A stretch of DNA of 7,428 bases from a bacterium (GCA_021784265.1 JAJXTA010000123.1:1-7428); one strand, 5' to 3'; counted from the first letter of the stretch, positions 1 through 7,428 are shown. A program made the numbers and translations. Notes: generated by a model from the letters alone, not told the origin.

Positions 1-3000
1 TGTAAGTCTCCGCACGCACCCGATTGAGGGCATCATAAGTGCGGTCCTCCTCCCAGGCAGTGGCTTGATAGGTGACTTTTCGCTGGGTGAGCCGCCGGAG
101 CAGATCGTATTGCCGGGTTTCGGAGCTTCCGGGAATGGTGAGCGCCGTCGGCATGTTGCGCGGGTCGAAGCTGGTCCGTGTGGTCGCGGCGCTGTTGCGC
201 AGGGTGCTGGTGGCCAGGCGAAAATCCCGGTCGTAGGTGAGATGAAATCCGGCGCCGGGATCGCCCGCGTAAGTGGTGAAGCGTTCGGGATCGTGTTGGA
301 ACTGGAAGGTCATCCCATCGGCCCGGCGCTGGCTCAAAACTTCGCTCAGCACCGATTGATCGTAGGTGGTGACGTGGCCGAGCGCGTTGGTGACCGCCAG
401 GAGACTGCCTTCGGCACGCGACAGATACAGGAACTGCGTGCCCAAATTGTCGCTCGCGGAGGTGCGGTTGTCCAGGTCATCGAAGGTGAAGAAGTCATTA
501 TAGGTCGCGCCGTCCTCTTGCCGGTCAATCTGGCGGACGTGGCCGTTGCTGTCCGGGTGAAACACGTCGTTCACGATCGTGTCTTCGGTCAGCCCCGTCT
601 CGTACCCGGCGCTGTTCCACGTGGTGGTGGTGGTCGAGCGAGGTCCGACCACTGTCTCTGAGCCCGAAGGGTAGGTGTATTGGTAGGTCGGGGAGATGGT
701 GGTGCCGCCCAGCTTCACGTGGAGATTCCGGCCCAAGGCGTCGATCTGGTCATCGTTCTCCGCTTGCACGACGCCGAACTGAGGGTCGGTGATCGAACGG
801 CTCAGAAGCTCTCCACCAGGATAATAGGTTCGAGTTTCGCTTTCGTCCTGGGTTCCGGTCTTTCGCGTGATCGTGGCCGGCTGATCCAGTCCATCGTAGG
901 CGGTTTGCCCGACGAGATCGCCGCCCTGTTTGACCGTCACTCGGTTGTCGTTCAAGTCGTAGGTGTATTCCTCGACGTAATCACCATTGGTCATGGCCTT
1001 GACATTGCCGCGGCAATCGTAACCAAAACTCTGGACCGTGCCCTGGGGGTGGCGAATGCTTTGCAGTCGGGAGAGTGGGTCCGGGGTCAGGTCCCACTCC
1101 AGCGAGGTCACTTGGCCATTGACCTCGACGCCGTCAATGATGTTGGTTCTCAGAAACTCCTTTTCGTCAAAGGTGTTGCGGACGGTGAGGACCTTGCCGT
1201 CGCCTAAAGCCGTTTGCCGGAGGATAGGGCGGCCCTGCTCGTCGTAGGCGAGTTTCTCATCCAACGCTCCGCGCGTAATTTCCGTCGCTTGGAGATTGGC
1301 ATTGTATTGGAACTGAATAGGCGCGCCTTCGGGCAGAGCGATCGAGCTAGGCCGCCCCAGTTGTGATGCGTAATCGCTGCCGTAGGTGTAGGTGTAGGCG
1401 CTATCTCCAAGCTTCCGAGTATTCACCGATCCAGTCGTGAAATCATAGGTGACTGAGACGGTGACCCCGCGAATGTCCGTGTGCGAAGTAAGCTGGCCGT
1501 TGTCGTTGTAACTGAAAGTATCCATGCCGGCGTTGCCGTACTGGATCGAGCTCACGGAGCGTCCGTCCGCACTCAACGTATAAGTCCAAACGAAACCATC
1601 CGCAGTCGTCTGGGCGCCGGACTTCAGGTTATACCGCGGATCGTACTGGAAGGTTTCCGTGTAACCCGATCCGCCGCGTGGTCCCGGATCCACCGTACGA
1701 CTCAGGAGATTGCCGCGAGACCGGAACACCGGATCGTTGCTGTCATAGACCATCGTGTCGGAGTTGCCTTCCGGGCGATTGACGAACAAGAGCAGCCCGT
1801 CTGGACTGTTGGTGAACAGGGTGGTGGCGTCACACACCGTCTCGCTGGCCACATGACCCCACTTGTCGAACGTGCGGACGACCGTGCTCTTATCGGCAAG
1901 CTGCTGGGCCGTGGTCTCGGTGCCCACGTTCGCCGCGCTGTTATCGACGGGGATCGTGAACTTCCCCTGACCGCCGATGCCATCGACCGAGAGCGCGACC
2001 GGTTTGCCTGAAGGACCAGAGGTGTTCACCGCGCCAACGATCGGCGTGCCGTTCACCGTAGCGGACACGCTAGCAATCTTGCAGTCTCGATAGCTGTAGA
2101 ATGTGTGGCTGCGGCCAGCGTAGCCGCCATTCTCGCCATTAACCGGAATGCCAAGTCGGTTGGTCAGGAAACCATCGCTGTCGTATTGAAAGAGCACGTC
2201 CCCGCCGGCATAATCCAGCAGCCGGCAGATTTTCCCCTCCACCCGCGGGTTGGCCGTGTTCATGTCCACTGTGGGATCGAAGTCGGGATCGGTGCCCTGC
2301 CGGCGACAGTAACCGAAGCGAACGTAGCGCGGCGCCGAAACGGATCGGTCGTCAATCCGCACCAGCCAACCATTGCGGTCGTATTGTAACTCGTGCCGGT
2401 TCTTGGGGAACCGGTCAAGAATCGTTTGCAGCTTGCCGTCCCGCGCGTAGCGGAACCGCATGCCGCCTGGTGTCAGCCGCTCAAAAGTGCCTTCCTTAAA
2501 CTTTACCAGCAGATCGAAGACGCCCTGGCCCGGCGAGGGCAGATAGTAGTCCGAGACTCGATGCTGGTAATCGAAGTCTCTCACCAGCGGATCTTGCGCA
2601 TAGCCCGGCGGCATATTCGTGCCTCGCCACTGGAAATGGTAGGTCTCGCCCAAACCGGAATGGAACAGCACGTCCTGGCTGCCGGCTATCTGGCTGTCGC
2701 CTTTGCTGTCCCGCACCACGAGTGGCATCTGCAACCCCGCCGGGAACGTCAGCGGATCGAGGATAGTCAGCCGCTGGTTGTAGTTGAAGTCCCAACCCAC
2801 GCCGAAAGGACCTTCATAAGTATCCTGGTTCCCGATCGCGCGCTGGATTTGGATGGGCATACTCGGACTCGGCAAGGCCATGTCCACGGCCTGCACACGC
2901 GATTCGCCGCTGTGCGCGCAGATCGTGTGGAACGTCGCATCCATGGGTTCGTAGCCCCCCGCGGGCGGCGGGTTGTCGCCGGTGATGTAGGACCGGTTGA

Positions 3001-6000
3001 CCGTGCGGGCCTTGACGGTGGCGATGGGATAAATGATCTGCCGCTGGGTATCCGCCTGGGCTGTGAAAGGTCCAAACACGACGTTGCGCGATTCGTCGGG
3101 ATCAATGAACGCGCGCAACCAATAGCCACTAAACAGAATCTCTCGTTCCACTCCGTCATCTGTTTGGATTCGGGCCACGTCGCGCGGCGAGACCGACTCG
3201 GTGATCAGGGCGAAGGGACGCGACAGAAACCAATTGTAAAAGACGCTATGCGGATTATTGCTGACGCGGGAGGCAGGCAGCGCCCGGATCGGCGCGCCGC
3301 ACGGCCGCGGCGTTTGGCCGATAGCTTGTTGGGTGCTGTCCGACACCGCGCGGACCGGGGCAAAACCGCTACCCAGATTCGAGAGAGGCCGTCCGGCTGG
3401 GTTTAACGATTCCAGACCCAAGTCAATCTGGGAGTTGGCTAAGTCACCGCCGGGCGCATAGACCACGACATAGTAGTGCAAGGCGGCGTTGGGCGGCTTG
3501 TCGGTCGGTTCCAAGTCAGAGGCGAGGCCAACATTCGTGTTGAGATTGGCAGGTGCCAGAGCGGAAAGGTGGCTTGCGCCGCTGAACAACTGTTCCAGCT
3601 CCGCGTCCCCTTTCAGGTTCAGCATCGTCGGATCTACCAAAGTCGTGTTGTTGGGGAAACTGACAAATTCCATCTGCGGCGGAGATTGCACCACGGTTCC
3701 CCGTCCGCTGTCCGCCACGGCGTGGACACCATAGTCCGTGGTCCCAAAGCTGCGAGTAATCCCGCCGGCCCCGGGAATGACATCCACGATGGCCGGATGC
3801 AACTGGCCGGCGGGCACGTTGTTGACCGCGAGCAACGATGGGTCGAGCACCACGGTGTTTTGCGCGCCCGCCAGTTCCAGCAAACCGCCCGAACGCATCG
3901 ACACGGATTCCATGTCGCCGCCCAGCACCGAAGTGGGAATGGGAATCTTGTTCACCAGCTTCGGTTGTTCCGGCAAGGAGACGTCGAGCACGGCCAGAGT
4001 TTGAAGGCCGTTGGTATCCGGCTCGAGTGAAACCAAGGCCGCGTTGATCGTCGTGGGAACGCCGTTAGTCAGAATCTGCAGGTCATCCAAGACGGACACC
4101 CAGCGCGGATAGGCACCGGTAAAAGCAAATGCCGCATCGGTCGGCGTCGCCGTGTTGAGCAATTGTTGCCCATTGGCAATGACCGTGCGGTACATCGCCG
4201 GGAGGGGCGGACCGGTTGGCGTGTTGTCGGGTGGCACTAGTTGCACGCCGTCTCGCAAGGTGATACCGACCGTCTGCGCGCCGGGGCTGACCGAAAAGTC
4301 GAGGATCTTCTGGGTCGTCCCTTGGAGCACGTAGCTAAAGTCCAAACCGAAAAACTGCGGTGGGTGCGTCGGCGGGATGGGGATTTGCTCTCCCGGATCC
4401 ACATAGTCTCCGTCATTGTTCAAGTCGAGTCCAGGCCGGCCGTTTTGGAACGCCTCCTGTTGGGCCGGACTGGATCCATACCCGAAGATGAGTTCCTGCA
4501 AGTTGACAAAGCCAAGCAATTGAATGTCTGCCCCATTTTCCTCGTAAACCAAGTACGGCGGCGCCCAGCGGACCTTGGTGACGGCTGAGCCCACTCGGAA
4601 ACTGACCATCGGCGAGGCCAGAACCTGTGGGTCCGTTGGATCGCCCATGTTGATCACCCATAGATACTGACCGGGCACGCTGACCGCGGATCCCTGGACG
4701 CTTCCAAACGAGGTAAACTGCGTGCCTAGGTCGCCGCCAACCACCACGACCAGATCGTTGGTCTGGATACTGTCCTGGGCGTTGCGCTTGTAACGAAACT
4801 GCGGAATGACCACCAAGTCCCGCGGCGCGCCGATCAAATGAAGCGGCGGCTCCGCGTGCGGTTGCAGAGGCCAAGTGATGTCGTAGATATCCAGGAAATT
4901 GCCTTGTGGCGCTTGGTCTAGTACATACAACCAGTTGCCACTGATGACGGCGCCGCGCCCATTGAATAATTGGGGCAGCACCGATGTAGCCGGTGGCGCT
5001 GTGCGGAAAGTCGTCGTAAAACTGACGGGTGTTGTTGAACTGGGCACTTGATTCAAGGGCTGCGCGGCCAAGTCCCGGATTGACTGCCCGGATAGAGTTA
5101 GCTGGAACGTCGTTCCGGCCGGCAGTCCGGGATATTGCAACGCAAGGGTCTGTTGGTCCGAGCTCAGTCGGACATTAGGGACGATCGGCGCGGCCAGGGA
5201 AGTCCCGAGGCTGTTGAGGCTGATTCCGGCCAAGTGATTGGTCACATAGGCATCAATCGGCTTGTTGAAAATGATCGTGATTTCTGAGTCCTCGCCGATG
5301 AAACCGTTGTCAGGAGGGTCAGTCTCGATGACCACGGGCCCATGCACGTCGTTGGTATCTGGCGCGGGGATGTTGGCCACGGGCGTTGGCGGCACCGGGC
5401 CAGTGAAAGCAATCTGGTAGGGAACGCTGACGCTGTTGTCCGCGCCATTGACACCGTTCGGATTGAGGACCAGTACCGTGAGCGTGACCAGCACCGGCTG
5501 GTCCACCGTGAGCGTGCTGGTCCAGTGGGTGCTGGTGGGCGTCTGGGTCACGACGGGAGTGGACTGCGTTAGTTGCGGGTTAGTCGCGGGCTGCCCGGTC
5601 AGCAAGTTCTCGGTGCCAAGGCTGACTTTGACGCGGATGTTTGGCGCCCCCGACGGTTGTGAGGCATCCACTACCACTTGGCACGGTTGGCCCGCCGCCG
5701 GTTGCACCGGCTCGTTGCCGATCTGGACCGAGGGTGGAATTTGATTCGTCACCGCCAACTGGAAGAAGAAGTCCTCGAACACCGCGCCGGCTAGACTTAG
5801 TTGTCCCTGCTGGCCCGGCAGCGCGGCGATAGGCGCGATCGGTTCCTGCAGAACGTCCTCAAACAGCGGATGGGTGCAGGTCGCGATATATCTGGCGCCG
5901 GCAGCCGGTGCCACGGTGAGGAAGGAGCCGTCCGATCCGCTCGTGGCATAGACCATACCGGGATATAATCGGCCTGGCTCGTTGACCAGCCCTCCGCCTA

Positions 6001-7428
6001 CGAGTGAGACAGTAATGAAGGCCCCGCTAAGCGGCGTGGCGAGATCCATTTCCTTGATTTTCAGTGCTTGGTAGGAAAGTTCCACCAGAGCGCTTCCCAG
6101 ATTGCCTACGGTGGTGTTGCCAAGGATGGTTGCCGGGAAACCCATCTGTTGCGCGAGTTGGAGTGGCACACCTATGTCCTGGTTTCCGACAATGCTGCCG
6201 ACTTGCAGATTGTAGATTTGGCTGACCAAGCCGGCCGTCTCTAGTTGCTGGGCGATCTCATAGGGAACCGCCGTCACCTTGCCTTTGATAGTCACCGGCC
6301 TCGGACCAAAGAGCAATGGGACGATAACTTGATTGAAGGCGACTTGTGCCAGCAACCCGGCTGACCCGAGCGACGAAACCAGCAAGCCCGTCGAGGTATC
6401 CAAGGCGCCCGCGAGAGTTCCAGGAATAGGATCCTTAGGACGATGGCCGCCTGAGCTCTGGCGCCTCTTGAGGGAAATGGCGGGCGATGACTGCGGCACG
6501 AACTGCAATTGATCCATGATTTCAAAGGTGGTGACATCCTGGGTGTTCCGGACCAAGGCAACGGCTGCCGCGGCATTGGTCCCCGGCTCATTGGTTGGAT
6601 AACCCAACGCTGCCAGGTCCACCGGGAAACTCACCTGAATCGGCAGCGTGGGCGGCGGGCCTTCGATGTGTAAATTGAGCGCGCCACCCGCCACGGTGGC
6701 GTTGGTCGGCATCACGCCGCCCAGTTGGGTCACCAGCTCATTGGTATTGACCGACACTAACTTGAACTTCGTGCGCGATTGGATGGCGTTCGGCGGCACC
6801 GTGACCAACACCGCGCCACCATCTCCGCTCGCCTGCAGTGTGCCGCCTTGCGGATAGAGGCCCACCGAGCCGTCGTCGAACAATTGGCGATTGACCGGCA
6901 CGTAGATGCGCGTGCCGTTGAGGCTGACAAAGGTGGCCGAGATGAAGTCCTGGGCCTGGCCGCTGACGGCACTGGCAAAGCTGCCGTCAGATTTCGACAG
7001 GATGGTGGTCGTCTCACCGGTGCCTTCGTTGACGACGATCACCGGCACGCCCGAATCGGCCGCGCCCGCGGTGCCTTGCACCACCACCAAGTTCTTGTTG
7101 GTTCCGGGCACAAACCCCGGAATTTGCGCCACCACGTTGGTATCCACGTTGGTCGCGCCCGGCTCGTAAATGATCAACTGTGCCGTCGCGCTGCGCGCCG
7201 ACAACGCCACCGTCGCGAAGGTGAACTGGCTCTGGCCTTGCAGCGGGCGGCCCAGGCTGTCAGCGATGTTCGTGGACAGTGCGACGGTGAACTGGCTTGC
7301 GGCGTCCAGTTGCCCGTTTGGCAGCAGCGTCAGTGTGGTATTGGCCAAGTCGAGGCTGAAGGTCGCGCCCACCACTTGGTTGCTGCCTTCGAGCAATTGC
7401 ACCGCATTGCTGACCAGCGTTGCCGGAT
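1..7428 (-). CDS. Giant multidomain YD/RHS-repeat protein, partial at both ends
   Basis: One reading frame (codons at 2-4 through 7424-7426) is open for 2,475 codons with no stop. I translated it line by line and found no frameshift. Both termini are outside the window, so no start, ribosome binding site or signal peptide can be judged. Domains in order: Big_5 (1-72), small Ig/CpdR-like (113-170), ZU5-like (189-310), a hydrophobic stretch and a duplicated segment (347-443), carboxypeptidase-regulatory/TTR-like (444-553), Ig-like (556-675), Big_5 (698-807), LVIVD-like propeller (816-1250), unassigned linker (1251-1499), Rhs header (about 1500-1650) and YD repeats (1651-2475). Families of this kind are exported; the YD repeats coil into a hollow beta-shell that often encloses a C-terminal domain. 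There is no neighbouring gene in view. Cysteines are few and the domains are beta-rich, consistent with an extracellular protein. Possible roles are a polymorphic-toxin carrier, an adhesin, or a wall- or envelope-associated Rhs protein. The identification as a YD-repeat protein is firm; the function is open. Confidence 0.96.
2..2476 (-). other. YD/RHS repeat shell, running off the left edge
   Basis: Residues 1651-2475 contain roughly twenty or more YD-type repeats ('[FY]-x-Y-D-x-x-G-x-L-x-x-x-x-x-x-x-G'). Clear ones are LQYDRNGWLVRI (1680-1691), FQYDSDGFLT (1746-1755), FSYNDNGQLTSHTD (1971-1984), LAYDEQGRPILRQT (2059-2072), FGYDCRGNVKAMTNGD (from Gly2135), YTYDLNDNRVTVK, AYDGLDQPATITRKTG (from 2176), LTYDRDFRLATSTLRN, RQYDLLRRLTQRKV, and RTYDALNRVRAETY at the window end. 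Such repeats wind into a spiral beta-sheet shell. The 'DPLG…NLYxYxxNPxxxxDPxG' core that ends Rhs shells is not reached, so the shell and any enclosed C-terminal domain continue left of position 1. Confidence 0.95.
1883..2080 (-). other. Non-YD, Gly/Val/Ala-rich segment inside the shell
   Basis: Residues 1783-1848 (KIASVSATVNGTPIVGAVNT, then SGPSGKPVALSVDGIGGQGK and the following stretch to TTAQQLADK) carry no YD motif although repeats flank both sides. The preceding FYSYRDC and following VVRTFDKWGHVASETV return to repeat-like sequence. The segment keeps the frame and has an alternating beta pattern, so it may be a degenerate repeat pair or a loop decorating the shell. Confidence 0.4.
2477..2929 (-). 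other. Rhs shell header (DUF6531-like) with GPFGVGW motif
   Basis: Residues about 1500-1650 start with HSGESRVQAVDMALPSP, then SMPIQIQRAIGNQD and TYEGPFGVGWDFNYNQRLTI (1536-1555). The order 'G-E…V-D-x-x-L-P … P-x-x-x-x-R-x-x … G-P-[FL]-G-x-G-W-x-x-x-Y-x-x-R-L' is the entry signature of Rhs/YD proteins, where an extended segment precedes the first shell turns. Next come LVVRDSKGDSQIAGSQDVLF and GETYHFQW, the early strands of the barrel. The motif is intact and fixes where the YD shell begins. Confidence 0.85.
2930..3676 (-). other. Unassigned linker between propeller and YD shell
   Basis: Residues 1251-1499 are coding in the same frame but match no family I know. Visible features are a strand-rich piece HYYVVVYAPGGDLANSQIDL (1317-1336), a Cys-Gly-Ala-Pro segment near 1376, an aromatic stretch VFYNWFLSRPFALI (1395-1408) and FSGYWLRAFIDPDESRNVV (1432-1450). 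It ends with RQIIYPIATVKARTV, which leads into the shell header. It may hold one or two further beta domains, or the connection that plugs the shell. Confidence 0.5.
3677..4981 (-). other. Domain: beta-propeller-like region with LVIVD-type blades
   Basis: Residues 816-1250 contain several blades of the form 'V-x-G-N-x-L-Y-V … L-x-I-Y-D-I-[ST]-x-P-x-x-P'. The clearest are VISGNWLYVLDQ with FLDIYDITWPLQP (826-853), QYLWVINMGDPTDPQVL (920-936) and LAVLDVSLPEQPKLV (1144-1158). GLLELAGAQNTVVLDPSLLA (1181-1200) and YGVHAVADSGRGTVV (1233-1247) look like further blades. LVIVD repeats form propellers in secreted bacterial proteins. About 435 residues would be enough for a full propeller with insertions, but several blades are too degenerate to count by eye. 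In YD-shell proteins a propeller commonly sits at the shell entrance. Confidence 0.6.
4388..4426 (-). other. Calcium-loop-like motif D-x-N-x-D-G-D
   Basis: Residues 1001-1013 read DLNNDGDYVDPGE. Asp1001, Asn1003, Asp1005 and Asp1007 are spaced as in EF-hand/dockerin-type loops, with an acidic residue at the end (Glu1013, one place later than in a canonical 12-residue loop). 'D-[LT]-N-x-D-G-D-[FY]-x-D-P-G-E' loops are common in large secreted bacterial proteins. The motif sits in an insertion inside the propeller-like region. Confidence 0.55.
5006..5335 (-). other. Domain: SbsA-type Ig-like (Big_5), complete
   Basis: Residues 698-807 show the whole Big_5 plan: VVIETDPPDNG at the start, EITIIFNKPIDA (715-726) as the 'I-x-I-x-F-x-x-P-[IM]-D' strand, VRLSSDQQTLALQYPGLPAG in the middle, FQLTLSGQSIRDLAAQPL as the 'Y/F-x-L-x-x-x-x-I-x-D' strand, and closing VSFTTTF. 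Family members are about 100 residues, as here. This one sits directly before the propeller, at the place where teneurins carry an Ig/FN-type plug. Confidence 0.85.
5402..5761 (-). other. Domain: Ig-like beta-sandwich, family not identified
   Basis: Residues 556-675 start with the linker-like LAVTNQIPPSVQI and run through QPCQVVVDASQPSGAPNIRV, a Thr-rich middle and TLTVDQPVLVTLTVLVL to VPYQIAF. The alternating hydrophobic pattern and length fit an Ig/FN3-like sandwich between the TTR-like and Big_5 domains. The single Cys has no partner in the module. A Pro-rich linker (VPPTPVANIPAPD, about residues 678-690) follows. I cannot name a family. Confidence 0.5.
5475..5516 (+). repeat. 12-bp in-frame direct repeat accgtgagcgtg, two copies
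   Basis: The plus-strand word accgtgagcgtg occurs at 5475-5486 and at 5505-5516, exactly 30 bases apart, so it is in frame. In the protein it encodes the repeated TLTV strand core within the Ig-like domain. It looks like repetitive beta-strand coding rather than a binding site. Confidence 0.7.
5768..6097 (-). other. Domain: carboxypeptidase-regulatory / transthyretin-like
   Basis: Residues 444-553 carry TPLSGAFITVSL (464-475), MVYATSGSDGSFLTVAP (491-507), a strand ARYIATCTHPLFEDV (511-525) and a final LSLAGAVFEDFFFQ. This follows the CpdR/TTR-like plan: 'P-L-x-G-A-x-I-T-V … T-x-x-D-G-x-F … G-x-Y-x-x-x-x-x-H-P-x-F-x'. The beta-sandwich is non-catalytic and occurs as a spacer in secreted proteins and in teneurins just before the plug and propeller. 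A possible first strand, VTIKGKVTAV at 378-387, is separated from it by the duplicated segment. Confidence 0.65.
6098..6268 (-). repeat. Divergent internal duplication, 'VPxxxAQQ' segments
   Basis: Two similar stretches lie in tandem, 33 residues apart. The first (387-415) opens with VPYEIAQQL and ends IYNLQVGSIVGN. The second (420-443) opens with VPLQLAQQM and ends ILGNTTVGNL. Both share V-P-x-x-[IL]-A-Q-Q-[LM], then a hydrophobic strand and a V-G-x-x-G/N ending. The DNA of the two copies uses mostly different synonymous codons, so this is either an old duplication or convergent structure rather than a recent repeat. I do not recognise the module. Confidence 0.45.
6308..6388 (-). other. Hydrophobic Gly/Ala/Leu stretch after a basic cluster
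   Basis: Residues 347-373 (GLLVSSLGSAGLLAQVAF, then NQVIVPLLFG) are small and hydrophobic with few charges. They follow a basic, polar stretch at residues 320-331 (KRRQSSGGHRPK). The composition differs from the Thr/Val/Asn-rich beta modules on both sides. It could be a buried helix, an amphipathic segment or a membrane-interacting segment. The internal Asn and Gln residues argue against a simple transmembrane helix. No function is assigned. Confidence 0.4.
6497..6862 (-). other. Domain: ZU5-like beta module
   Basis: Residues 189-310 begin with GLYPQGGTLQASGDGG and continue with LVTVPPNAIQSRTKFKLVSV. A Gly-Gly followed by a strand, then 'V-x-V-P-P-N-A-I' and a second strand, is the pattern of ZU5-like domains ('GG…V.VP.GAL….I.L'). 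Later strands include LPIQVSFPVDL (about 261-271) and AAAAVALVRN (about 285-294). ZU5 modules in secreted bacterial proteins are structural and have no catalytic residues. The assignment rests on a short motif and could be wrong; a generic beta-sandwich is the alternative. Confidence 0.45.
6917..7090 (-). other. Domain: small Ig-like / carboxypeptidase-regulatory-like module
   Basis: Residues 113-170 read as a short beta-sandwich: DSGVPVIVVNEGTGETTT, then LSKSDGSFASAV and a strand ending near NGTRIY. The combination of 'G-V-P-V-x-V-x-N-x-x-T-G-E' followed by 'D-G-S-F' is typical of repeated CpdR/Ig-like spacer modules in large bacterial surface proteins. It links the first Big_5 domain to the ZU5-like region. 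Whether a profile would call it carboxypeptidase-regulatory or a generic Ig-like fold cannot be settled by eye. Confidence 0.5.
7211..7428 (-). other. Domain: SbsA-type Ig-like (Big_5), C-terminal part, cut by window edge
   Basis: Residues 1-72 show the second half of a Big_5 fold: an alternating strand around residues 28-36 (LANTTLTLLP), then QFTVALSTNIADSLGRPL (about 44-61) and a closing FTFAT strand. The pattern 'Y/F-x-V-x-L-S-x-x-I-x-D-x-x-G-x-x-L … F-x-F-x-T' is the family signature. These domains serve as stalk or spacer modules in secreted bacterial proteins. A second, complete copy lies at 5006-5335. The first strands of this copy are beyond the right edge. Confidence 0.75.

Noticed and set aside
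1381..1400. Short tandem ggtgta repeat, and the ggt run near 622-635
   Set aside because: These simply encode YTYTY and TTTTT in beta strands of the shell. They are too short to be a meaningful satellite or phase-variable tract.
65..2011. Plus-strand open frames at 65-661, 680-1207 and 1481-2011
   Set aside because: They are antisense to continuous YD repeats. Codon bias in the GC-rich real gene suppresses stops on the opposite strand.
2..2929. Internal ATG codons on the minus strand as the start of a separate Rhs gene
   Set aside because: The frame upstream stays open through recognisable domains with no stop, so there is no reason to place a gene start inside it.
2393..3406. 337-codon open frame on the plus strand
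   Set aside because: It lies wholly opposite the Rhs header and linker, and its translation (rich in Arg, His and Val) shows no family motif. The opposite strand gives clear Rhs signatures over the same bases.
4413..4874. 153-codon minus-strand open frame, and a similar one at 2496-2795
   Set aside because: They are out of frame with the giant gene and show low-complexity Arg/Gly/Ser/Ala-rich sequence without motifs.
1..7428. RNA genes, CRISPR array, insertion sequence, promoter or terminator
   Set aside because: The whole window is coding in one frame. I saw no tRNA/rRNA-like segment, regularly spaced repeat, transposase motif or terminal inverted repeat, and no intergenic space for regulatory sites.

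Overview
The window is a single piece of one enormous gene. On the minus strand, the frame whose codons occupy positions 2-4, 5-7 … 7424-7426 stays open from edge to edge: 2,475 codons with no stop, no frameshift and neither the true start nor the true stop in view. I translated this frame line by line. The predicted protein therefore exceeds 2,475 residues. Its N-terminus lies beyond position 7428 and its C-terminus beyond position 1. All shorter open frames on either strand are shadows of it. Residue numbers below count from the right-hand edge: residue 1 is at 7424-7426 and residue 2475 at 2-4.

Layout from N to C (right to left): an SbsA-type Ig-like (Big_5) domain cut by the window edge; a small Ig/carboxypeptidase-regulatory-like module; a ZU5-like beta module; a basic stretch followed by a hydrophobic stretch; a divergent duplicated 'VPxxxAQQ' segment; a carboxypeptidase-regulatory (transthyretin-like) domain; an Ig-like domain; a second, complete Big_5 domain; a region of about 435 residues with LVIVD-like beta-propeller blades and a calcium-loop-like motif; a linker of about 250 residues that I cannot assign; an Rhs shell header (DUF6531-like, with the GPFGVGW motif); and about 825 residues of YD/RHS repeats running off the left edge.

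The product is most likely a giant secreted or surface-anchored YD-repeat protein. It would have a beta-sandwich stalk, a propeller, and a hollow YD shell expected to enclose whatever the unseen C-terminus encodes. The order TTR-like, Ig-like, propeller, YD shell resembles the extracellular part of animal teneurins and, more loosely, TcB/TcC toxin cocoons. The conserved RHS-associated core and any toxin tail would lie left of position 1, so neither toxin nor adhesin function can be decided here.

Organism: a GC-rich bacterium. The very long multidomain secreted protein and the abundant Thr-Asn pairs in its beta domains (YPTNEPGTN, TNVDTNV) remind me of Verrucomicrobiota and other PVC-group genomes. 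This is a weak inference. I saw no RNA gene, mobile element, CRISPR array, promoter or terminator; the window is coding throughout.
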